Shown here: piece by piece, positions 54,954 through 64,000 of the stretch
How the letters are laid out: each line of letters begins with the position of its first letter
How positions within the stretch are numbered: position 1 is the first letter of the stretch
NCBI RefSeq assembly: GCF_040958095.1
Contig: NC_091152.1
Location: 17,581,796 to 17,645,795, forward strand
Length of the DNA stretch: 64,000 bases
Origin: Procambarus clarkii
Taxonomy: Eukaryota > Arthropoda > Malacostraca > Decapoda > Cambaridae
Direction of reading: 5' to 3'
Made by a program: the position numbers and the translations under genes
The notes under the pieces: generated by a model
What the model saw: only the letters and a program-made list of their open reading frames with translations
The model's database searches: none
What the model was told of the DNA's origin: nothing

Positions 54954-57900
54954 GGACAGCGTCACTCATCCTGTGAGTGGACACACCGCCATAGTGACAG
55001 TATTGGGCAGCGCCACTCATCCTGTGAGTGGACACGTACACCGCCATAGTGACAGTATTGGGCAGCGTCACTCATCCTGTGAGTGGACACACCGCCATAG
55101 TGACAGTATTGGGCAGCGCCACTCATCCTGTGAGTGAACACACCGCCATAGTGACAGTATTGGGCAGCGGCACTCATCCTGGGAGTGAACACACCGCCAT
55201 AGTGACAGTATTGGGCAGCGTCACTCATCCTGGGAGTGAACACACCGCCATAGTGACAGTATTGGGCAGCGTCACTCATCCTGTGAGTGGACACACCGCC
55301 ATAGTGACAGTATTGGGCAGCGTCACTCATCCTGTGAGTGGACACACCGCCATAGTGACAGTATTGGGCAGCGTCACTCATCCTGTGGGTGGACACACCG
55401 CCATAGTGACAGTATTGGGCAGCGCCACTCATCCTGTGAGTGGACACACCGCCATAGTGACAGTATTGGGCAGCGTCACTCATCCTGGGAGTGAACACAC
55501 CGCCATAGTGACAGTATTGGGCAGCGTCACTCATCCTGTGAGTAGACACACCGCCATAGTGACAGTATTGGGCAGCGCCACTCATCCTAGGAGTGAACAC
55601 ACCGCCATAGTGACAGTATTGGGCAGCGTCACTCATCCTGTGAGTGGACACACCGCCATAGTGACAGTATTGGGCAGCGTCACTCATCCTGTGGGTGGAC
55701 ACACCGCCATAGTGACAGTATTGGGCAGCGTCACTCATCCTGTGAGTGGACACACCGCCATAGTGACAGTATTGGGCAGCGTCACTCATCCTGTGGGTGG
55801 ACACACCGCCATAGTGACAGTATTGGGCAGCGCCACTCATCCTGTGAGTGGACACACCGCCATAGTGACAGTATTGGGCAGCGTCACTCATCCTGTGAGT
55901 GGACACACCGCCATAGTGACAGTATTGGGCAGCGCCACTCATCCTGTGAGTGGACACACCGCCATAGTGACAGTATTGGGCAGCGCCACTCATCCTGTGA
56001 GTGGACACACCGCCATAGTGACAGTATTGGGCAGCGCCACTCATCCTGTGAGTGGACACACCGCCATAGTGACAGTATTGGGCATCGCCACTCATCCTGT
56101 GAGTGGACACACCGCCATAGTGACAGTATTGGGCAGCGTCACTCATCCTGTGAGTGGACACACCGCCATAGTGACAGTATTGGGCAGCGCCACTCATCCT
56201 GTGAGTGGACACACCGCCATAGTGACAGTATTGGGCAGCGTCACTCATCCTGTGAGTGGACACACCGCCATAGTGACAGTATTGGACAGCGTCACTCATC
56301 CTGTGAGTGGACACACCGCCATAGTGACAGTATTGGGCAGCGTCACTCATCCTGTGAGTGGACACACCGCCATAGTGACAGTATTGGGCAGCGCCACTCA
56401 TCCTGTGAGTGGACACACCGCCATAGTGACAGTATTGGGCAGCGTCACTCATCCTGTGGGTGGACACACCACCATAGTGACAGTATTGGGCAGCGCCACT
56501 CATCCTGTGGGTGGACACACCACCATAGTGACAGTATTGGGCAGCGCCACTCATCCTGTGAGTGGACACACCACCATAGTGACAGTATTGGGCAGCGTCA
56601 CTCATCCTGTGGGTGGACACACCACCATAGTGACAGTATTGGGCAGCGCCACTCATCCTGTGAGTGGACACACCACCATAGTGACAGTATTGGGCAGCGT
56701 CACTCATCCTGTGGGTGGACACACCGCCATAGTGACAGTATTGGGCAGCGCCACTCATCCTGTGAGTGGACACACCGCCATAGTGACAGTATTGGGCAGC
56801 GTCACTCATCCTGGGAGTGAACACACCGCCATAGTGACAGTATTGGGCAGCGTCACTCATCCTGTGAGTAGACACACCGCCATAGTGACAGTATTGGGCA
56901 GCGCCACTCATCCTAGGAGTGAACACACCGCCATAGTGACAGTATTGGGCAGCGTCACTCATCCTGTGAGTGGACACACCGCCATAGTGACAGTATTGGG
57001 CAGCGTCACTCATCCTGTGGGTGGACACACCGCCATAGTGACAGTATTGGGCAGCGTCACTCATCCTGTGAGTGGACACACCGCCATAGTGACAGTATTG
57101 GGCAGCGTCACTCATCCTGTGGGTGGACACACCGCCATAGTGACAGTATTGGGCAGCGCCACTCATCCTGTGAGTGGACACACCGCCATAGTGACAGTAT
57201 TGGGCAGCGTCACTCATCCTGTGAGTGGACACACCGCCATAGTGACAGTATTGGGCAGCGCCACTCATCCTGTGAGTGGACACACCGCCATAGTGACAGT
57301 ATTGGGCAGCGCCACTCATCCTGTGAGTGGACACACCGCCATAGTGACAGTATTGGGCAGCGCCACTCATCCTGTGAGTGGACACACCGCCATAGTGACA
57401 GTATTGGGCATCGCCACTCATCCTGTGAGTGGACACACCGCCATAGTGACAGTATTGGGCAGCGTCACTCATCCTGTGAGTGGACACACCGCCATAGTGA
57501 CAGTATTGGGCAGCGCCACTCATCCTGTGAGTGGACACACCGCCATAGTGACAGTATTGGGCAGCGTCACTCATCCTGTGAGTGGACACACCGCCATAGT
57601 GACAGTATTGGACAGCGTCACTCATCCTGTGAGTGGACACACCGCCATAGTGACAGTATTGGGCAGCGTCACTCATCCTGTGAGTGGACACACCGCCATA
57701 GTGACAGTATTGGGCAGCGCCACTCATCCTGTGAGTGGACACACCGCCATAGTGACAGTATTGGGCAGCGTCACTCATCCTGTGGGTGGACACACCACCA
57801 TAGTGACAGTATTGGGCAGCGCCACTCATCCTGTGGGTGGACACACCACCATAGTGACAGTATTGGGCAGCGCCACTCATCCTGTGAGTGGACACACCGC

Positions 57901-59471
57901 CATAGTGACAGTATTGGGCAGCGTCACTCATCCTGTGGGTGGACACACCACCATAGTGACAGTATTGGGCAGCGCCACTCATCCTGTGAGTGGACACACC
58001 ACCATAGTGACAGTATTGGGCAGCGTCACTCATCCTGTGGGTGGACACACCGCCATAGTGACAGTATTGGGCAGCGCCACTCATCCTGTGAGTGGACACA
58101 CCGCCATAGTGACAGTATTGGGCAGCGTCACTCATCCTGGGAGTGGACACACCGCCATAGTGACAGTATTGGGCAGCGTCACTCATCCTGGGAGTGAACA
58201 CACCGCCATAGTGACAGTATTGGGCAGCGTCACTCATCCTGTGAGTGGACACACCGCCATAATGACAGTATTGGGCAGCGTCACTCATCCTGTGAGTGGA
58301 CACACCGCCATAGTGACAGTATTGGGCAGCGTCACTCATCCTGGGAGTGGACACACCGCCATAGTGACAGTATTGGGCAGCGTCACTCATCCTGGGAGTG
58401 AACACACCGCCATAGTGACAGTATTGGGCAGCGTCACTCATCCTGTGAGTGGACACACCGTCATAGTGACAGTATTGGGCAGCGCCACTCATCCTGTGAG
58501 TGGACACACCACCATAGTGACAGTATTGGGCAGCGTCACTCATCCTACGAGTGGACACACCGTCATAGTGACAGTATTGGGCAGCGCCACTCATCCTGTG
58601 AGTGGACACACCGCCATAGTGACAGTATTGGGCAGCGCCACTCATCCTGTGAGTGGACACACCGTCATAGTGACAGTATTGGGCAGCGCCACTCATCCTG
58701 TGAGTGGACACACCGCCATAGTGACAGTATTGGGCAGCGCCACTCATCCTGTGAGTGGACACACCGCCATAGTGACAGTATTGGGCAGCGCCACTCATCT
58801 TGTGAGTGGACACACCACCATAGTGACAGTATTGGGCAGCGCCACTCATCCTACGAGTGGACACACCACCATAGTAACAGTATTGGGCAGCGCCACTCAT
58901 CCTACGAGTAGACACACCGCCATAGTGACAGTATTGGGCAGCGCCACTCATCTTGTGAGTGGACACACCGCCATAAAGACAGTATTGGGCATCGCCACTC
59001 ATCCTGTGAGTGGACACACTGCCATAGTGACAGTATTGGGCAGCGCCACTCATCCTGTGAGTGGACACACCGCCATAGTGACAGTATTGGGCAGCGCCAC
59101 TCATCCTGTGAGTGGACACACCGCCATAGTGACAGTATTGGGCAGCGCCACTCATCTTGTGAGTGGACACACCACCATAGTGACAGTATTGGGCAGCGCC
59201 ACTCATCCTTTGAGTGGACACACCGCCATAGTGACAGTATTGGGCAGCGCCACTCATCCTGTGAGTAGACACACCGCCATAGTGACAGTATTGGGCAGCG
59301 TCACTCATCCTGTGAGTGGACACACCGCCATAGTGACAGTATTGGGCAGCAGCACTCATCCTGTGAGTAGACACACCGCCATAGTGACAGTATTGGGCAG
59401 CGCCACTCATCCTGTGAGTAGACACACCACCATAGTGACAGTATTGGGCAGCGCCACTCATCCTGTGAGTT
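54954..59471 (+). repeat. 51-bp satellite array 3, about 88 monomers
   Basis: Largest array of the 51-bp unit. Marker variants include CCTGGGAGTGAAC, CCTAGGAGTGAAC, GTGGGTGG, GGGCATCG, TTGGACAG and CCTACGAG. CCTAG (55586 and 56912), GGCATCG (56085 and 57411) and TTGGACAG (56281 and 57607) each recur exactly 1,326 bp apart. So a 26-monomer block at about 55460-56785 was duplicated in tandem to about 58110. One unit at 55034 has a 4-bp insertion. The frames of 1,499 and 1,574 codons on opposite strands are artefacts. The array stops inside a monomer at 59471. Confidence 0.97.
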
Positions 59472-59479
59472 GCGCTCAC

Positions 59480-60526
59480 AAGATCAGTGGTAGCTGTAGG
59501 CATCAAAGAACAGGAAGTCTCAAATAAGCAAGAATGGAAGAGCAAGGACAGAGAGGCAGTAAATGGGATACTAAAGGGGTTAAAGATGGAAGGGGCTGAA
59601 CAAAACATTGAGAAGGTTTTCAGGTTGGGTTGGTGCAACAAGGACAGAGATCGCCTGGTGAAGATAGTGTTTGCAAACGAGACCACAAAGGAGGTTATTC
59701 TAGAAAGGAAGAGTCATTTGCAGTATGCGGAGGAATGCAAAAGAGTATGTTGACCAGACCACACACTAGAATGTAAAGGGACGACGACGTTTCGGTCCGT
59801 CCTGGACCATTCTCAAGTCGAGAATGGTCTTTCCATCGACTTGAGAATGGTCCAGGACGGACTGAAACGTCGTCGTCCCTTCACATTCTAGTGTGTGTGG
59901 TCTGGTCAACATACTTTAGCCACGTTATTGTGACTCATCTCCAGCATGCAAAAAAGAATTCCTCCAGAGGGACAGAACAAAGGAGGAGAGAGCCAGGGCC
60001 ACAGAGGCAAGGAAGAAGTGCAGGGAGAAAGGAGTAAACTAGGAAATCACAGCCTCCAACACAACAGTCCCAGAGGCAAGAGGGGAACCCACAACCAGCA
60101 TCTCAGGAACACCAGAGGGGAGGGCAACACCACCACCCTCTTCTACATAGCAACTCTCCCTACCCCCTCACCCTACCTGCCCCCACGCAAATGCTCACTC
60201 AAAACCCCATTCTGACCCTGTCACCCCTCCCTCATTCCCACCATGTCCCCCGTCCCTCCTTTTCCCGCCTCCCCCTTCATCCTATACCCTCCCTATCCCT
60301 CCTCCCCTCTTACCCCATATCCTCCATGTGCCCCCTACCTCCTTACCCCGTACCCTACCTATCCCCAATTCCCTTGAATCCCCACCCCCCCCTATCCCAG
60401 AATCCTCTGAGACCCTGTTAACCGCCTCACAGATCTTCACACCTAGGGAACAGCTTCCTCCATCATCGGAACGCTCACCAAGAAAGGGACAAGAGAATGA
60501 ACAGATGAAAGTGAGCTTTAAGGCAA
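59480..60526 (+). pseudogene. LINE-A ORF1 relic
   Basis: The plus frame at 59487-59750 reads IEKVFRLGWCNKDRDRLVKI, then FANETTKEVILERK and YAEECKR. After the insertion at 59746-59945 it resumes, one frame over, as EFLQRDRTKEERARATEA and then a TAG. This resembles the nucleic-acid-binding ORF1 of CR1-like LINEs, with a basic Arg/Lys/Glu-rich end. From 60130 to 60420 the sequence is C-rich and not coding. The stretch to 60526 (GQENEQMKVSFKA) leads into ORF2. It is interrupted by a foldback insertion and by a LINE at 60527. Confidence 0.7.
59746..59945. mobile_element. 200-bp hairpin insertion in LINE-A ORF1 with 11-bp TSD
   Basis: The arms at about 59745-59821 and 59836-59914 are inverted repeats of 77-79 bp with few mismatches around a 14-nt loop. 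The last 31 bp (TTTAGCCACGTTATTGTGAC...) are unpaired. Direct repeats ATGCAAAAGAG (59735-59745) and ATGCAAAAAAG (59946-59956) flank it. The ORF1 reading resumes on the far side. It is a non-autonomous element of unknown class; in RNA it would be a long double-stranded hairpin. Confidence 0.85.
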
Positions 60527-61258
60527 TTATTATTATTAACATCTTTATTGACAAAATTAATTACAATTTTGCCTAATCTGAGGATTTTGATAGTCTTATT
60601 AAATTGAGGTTAATGCTAGTATTCACTGTCACGCAGGACAGAGGGTCATACATAAGACAATAGGTCTAAACTGTAGGCTGAAGCACATATATATCACGGT
60701 TACAATCAATGTTTTAATGTATGGATATGTGAAAACAACTTTCTATTGTGCACTGCCACACAAGGGCAGGGATGGGTTCATAAGTGATGCAGCTTAGAGT
60801 ATAAATAAAAATTGTTCTTCATTCTTTAAAATGGACAAGCAAATTTTGGGTAAATTGTTAGGATGTCGTCCAGAACACCTGAGTCAATAAAATAGTTACA
60901 CAGTTGGTGGTACAATAGGCCAGGAGGTCTAAAGTCCTTTACGGTTTCACATTCATCAATATAGTGTTCTAGTGAATGCATTAAAGGTTTATCACAGAGT
61001 TTACAATCTGAATATTCTGGTAGTGGCTCAGCCTCACTAACCTGCCAGATGTGTCTATAGCCAAGGCGAATTCGCGCAATGACTACATCACATTGCCTGG
61101 TCCGGTTACAGTGCTGACCATACAAATACCTATTATTACAAAACTTGTTATAACTTTTAATACTGCAGCTTTCAGGTCTCTGGGCATTTCTTAGTTCTTC
61201 TAAATCTGAATTAATTTCTTTAATTTGTGTGTTTCTAATAACTGCATTAGAATCTAAT
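60527..61258 (-). pseudogene. LINE-I insertion in LINE-A, 5'-truncated, 12-bp TSD
   Basis: Minus strand. It encodes IKSYNKFCNNRYLYGQHC, CDVVIARIRLGYRHIWQ, CKLCDKPLMHSLEHYIDEC (a Cys/His knuckle) and PPGLLYHQLCNYFIDSG, ending near 60826. A 3' untranslated region of about 300 bp and an (AAT)n tail lie at 60527-60537. Perfect direct repeats GCTTTAAGGCAA at 60515-60526 and 61259-61270 show it inserted by target-primed reverse transcription. C-terminal knuckles of this kind occur in I- and Jockey-type LINEs; the clade is not fixed. The coding frame from 61215 to 60826 has no stop, so this is a fairly recent insertion. Confidence 0.9.
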
Positions 61259-61270
61259 GCTTTAAGGCAA

Positions 61271-63640
61271 ATGTACACTAACATAGATGGGATTACGAAC
61301 AAAACAAGTGAACTTGGAGAATGGGCACTAGAAGAAACCCCAGATATAATAGCACTCACAGAAACGAAGCTAACAAAAACCATAACAAATGCAGTGTTTC
61401 CACAGGACTACTGTGTAGTGAGGAAAGAGAGAGAAGGGAAAGGAGGAGGCGGTGCAGCTTTGCTGATAAGAAAAGGCTGGAGTTTTGAAAAGATGGTTAT
61501 TCAGGGCTGCAAAGATTTCAGTGACTACATAACAGGTACCATAGCAATTGGAGGACAACAAATTATAGTAGTAGTCATATATAACCCCCCACCAAATGAC
61601 AGATGACCCAGACAGGAATATGATAGAAACAACATGGCCACCATCAATATAATAGAGAGAGGAGCTTCTGTAGCTAGCAGGAACGGATCCAGACTATCAA
61701 TCATGGTAGACTTTAACCACGGGAAAATAGATTAGGAGAACAGAGACCCACATGGAGGACCGGACAAAAGGAGAGCTAAGCTGCTGGGTGTAGCAACAAG
61801 AAAATTTCTAAGCCAACACATCCATGGACCAACAAGAATGAGAGAGGATGAACCAGCTATGATTGATCTGATATTTACCCTAAATGAGCTACTACACAGT
61901 CACACCAGGAGAAAAACAACAGTGAAGGAACAGGCGATGAAACTCAGAACGGGTGAGGACAGGTATACAGAGGAATGACAGGAGGTCTTCACAATAGAAC
62001 AAGGAGAGGTCACTGCGCTAGGAGAGGTGGCAGCAAACCAGGCGGCCTTGGAAGGGTTCGAAATTACAAGAAATGAGGTAAAGAGGCACCTGTTGGATCT
62101 GGACGTGAGAAAGGCTGTTGGCCCCGACGGAATCTCACCGTGGGCATTGAAAGAGTGTGCAGAGGCACTTTGCTTGCCACTCTCCATAGTGTATAGTAAG
62201 TCACTAGAGACGGGAGACCTACCAGAAATATGGAAGACGGCGAATGTGGTCCCAATATACGAAAAGGATGACAGGCAAGAGGCACTGAACTACAGGACAG
62301 TGTCCTTAACTTGTATACCATGCAAGGTGATGGAGAAGATTGTGAGGAAAAACCTGGTAACACATCTGGAGAGAAGGGACTTCGTGACTACCCATCAACA
62401 TAGGTTCAGGAAGAGTAAATTCTATTACAGGCTTAATAGAATTCTACGATCAGGTGACAAAGATTAAGCAAGAAAGAGAAAAATGGGCGGACTACATTTT
62501 CTTGGACTGTCGGAAAGCCTTTGACACAGTACCCCTTAAAAGGCTGATGCATAAGCTGGAGAAACAGGCAGGAGTAACTCGGTAGAGCGCTCCAGTGGAT
62601 AAGGGAGTACCTAAGCAATAGGAAGCAGAGAGTTATAGTGAGGGGTGAGACCTCCGATTGGCCTGAAGTCACCAGTGGAGTCCCACAGGGCTCTGTGCTT
62701 GGACCTATCCTGTTTCTGATATACGTAAATGATCTCCCAGAGGGTATAGACTCATTCCTCTCAATGTTTGCTGACGACGCCAAAATTATGAGAAGGATTA
62801 AGACAGAGGAGGACAACTTGAGGCTTCAAGAAGACCTAGACAAGCTGAAGGAATGGTCGAACAAATGGTTGTTAGAGTTTAACCCAAGTAAATGTAATGT
62901 AATGAAGATAGGGGTAGGAAGCAGGAGACCAGATACAAGATATCATTTGGGAGATGAAATACTTCAAGAGACAGAGAGAGAGAAAGACCTGGGGGTTGAT
63001 ATCACGCCAAACCTGTCCCCTGAAGTTCATATCAAAAGGATAACATATGCCAGGTTGGCTAACATAAGAATGGCCTTTAGAAACTTGTGTAAGGAATCTT
63101 TCAGAACATTATATACCACATATGTCAGACCAATCCTGGAGTATTCGGCTCCAGCATGGAGTCCATATCTAGTCAAGCATAAGACTAAACTGGAAAAGGT
63201 TCGAAGGTTTGCCACCAGACTAGTACCCGAGCTGAGAGGTATGAGCTACGAGGAGAGACTACGGGAATTAAACCTCACGTCACTGGAAGACAGAGTTAGA
63301 GGGGAGATGATCACCACATACAAGATTCTCAGAGGAACTGATAGGGGTAGATAAAGACAGGCTATTTAACACAATGGGCACAAGCACTAGGGGACACAGG
63401 TGGAAACTGAGTGTCCAAATGAGTCACAGAGATATTAGAAAGAATTTTTTCAGTGTCAGAGTGGTAAACAAATAGAATGGATTAGGAAGTGATGTGGTGG
63501 AGGCTGACTCCATACACAGCTTCAAGTGTAGATATGATAGAGCCCAATAGGCTCAGGAACCTGTACATTAGTTCATTGACAATTGAGAGGCGGGACCAAA
63601 GAACCAGAGCTCAACCCCCACAAGCACAACTAGGTAAGTA
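61271..63640 (+). pseudogene. LINE-A ORF2 (endonuclease and RT), inactivated
   Basis: A CR1-like ORF2. The endonuclease N terminus reads MYTNIDGITNKTSELGEWAL and IIALTETKL, then DYITGTIAIGG and YNPPPNDR. TGA at 61604 (CGA in the 53.5 kb copy), TAG at 61733 and TGA at 61976 interrupt it. The stretch between endonuclease and RT is only about 30 codons, shorter than usual, so an internal deletion is likely. RT follows with GPDGISPWALKECAEALCLP, SLTCIPCKVMEKIVRKNL, DCRKAFDTVP, TSGVPQGSVLGPILFLIYVN and an intact FADDAK box at 62767-62784. The thumb reads YVRPILEYSAPAWSPYLVKH. Frameshifts lie near 62420, 62590 and 63345. The 3' end is near 63640 (CACAACTAGGTAAGTA). Confidence 0.9.
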
Positions 63641-63697
63641 CAGTAATGACCAATACCACTCATCCGGATAGTGGACACACAGCTACAGTGACGAGTT
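63641..63697 (+). repeat. Single diverged 51-bp satellite monomer
   Basis: ACAGTAATGACCAATACCAC continues as TCATCCGGATAGTGGACACA and CAGCTACAGTGAC. It matches the array consensus at roughly three quarters of positions, in the same orientation as array 3. It begins where LINE-A ends. Confidence 0.75.
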
Positions 63698-64000
63698 CTC
63701 GCTATTACTGATTCTCTCCCTCGTCGTCCTCCTCTTCGTCCATAATGATTGGGATTGCCAGCTGCAACCATGTTGTACCATCGTACAGATTCACTGGTTT
63801 GTACTTCTATCCTCCTTTCCTCAGTTACCTTGTCACGGTGATGTTGTCTGACAATACCTCTAACTTGTAGCAGAGTCTTGGGTATGAAATATTCAATATG
63901 GTCTCCTTCAGCGCCTTCAGCAGCCAGCACATCTGCTCGTTCATTCCTACATATTCCAACATGGGAGGGGATCCACAGAAACTTGACGACTCTTCCCTGA
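63698..64000. other. No gene recognised
   Basis: A minus-strand frame of 120 codons (63568-63930) overlaps the LINE-A 3' end and the monomer and shows no domain. CCTCGTCGTCCTCCTCTTCG near 63720 is low complexity. Confidence 0.5.

Noticed and set aside
54962-59686. Frames of 1,574 and 1,499 codons on opposite strands
   Set aside because: Same artefact of the 51-bp unit. The minus frame's ordinary-looking N-terminal stretch overlaps the LINE-A ORF1 relic on the other strand.

Overview
The window looks like repeat-dense nuclear DNA from a eukaryote, most probably a decapod crustacean and by resemblance a crayfish. That assignment rests on recalled similarity of the dispersed repeats (a tRNA-derived SINE with a CTCAAGATAACC end, hairpin elements ending in GATT or CAA tails, CR1-like LINEs); no search was run. 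I see no intact host gene, no rRNA or functional tRNA gene, no CRISPR array and no prokaryotic signal. Every very long open frame lies inside a tandem array and is open because the repeat period keeps stop codons out of frame. || Layout. 1-11 kb: fragments of one LINE family (called LINE-C here), including a 2.1 kb copy with an RT domain, a Penelope-like GIY-YIG relic, small hairpin retroelements and the first 51-bp satellite array. 11-36 kb: a chain of large minisatellite arrays with periods 42, 31, 16, 34, 64, 23, 35, 120 and 18 bp, separated by short unique stretches and mobile-element scraps. 36-41 kb: SINEs, LINE 3' ends and palindromic MITE-like elements. 41-48 kb: young short arrays (22, 15, about 26, 10, 18, 11, 34 and 47 bp) beside old, diverged tandem arrays (about 21 and 123 bp). 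48-50 kb: LINEs with SINEs inserted. 50-59.5 kb: two more 51-bp arrays around a foldback element and an inverted LINE. 59.5-63.6 kb: a long CR1-like element (LINE-A) with ORF1, endonuclease and RT relics, carrying two nested insertions with clear target-site duplications. 63.6 kb to the end: one diverged 51-bp monomer, then nothing recognised. Tandem repeats make up roughly half of the window. || How the parts fit. Two things stand out. First, a group of very small elements (called HP-1 and HP-2 here) with two or more RNA hairpins and simple-sequence 3' tails. Five copies have visible target-site duplications, down to an insert of 37 bp, so they look like structured tails copied by a LINE reverse transcriptase. 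Second, the 51-bp satellite occurs as three arrays in two orientations. All three start from the same short left flank and two share a right flank of about 140 bp, so the satellite seems to be carried inside a dispersed element. A hairpin of the form stem-TCCTG-stem recurs in the 51-bp unit, in a dispersed element and in the 23-bp array with different but still paired stems. Family names such as LINE-A and HP-1 are local labels, not database names.
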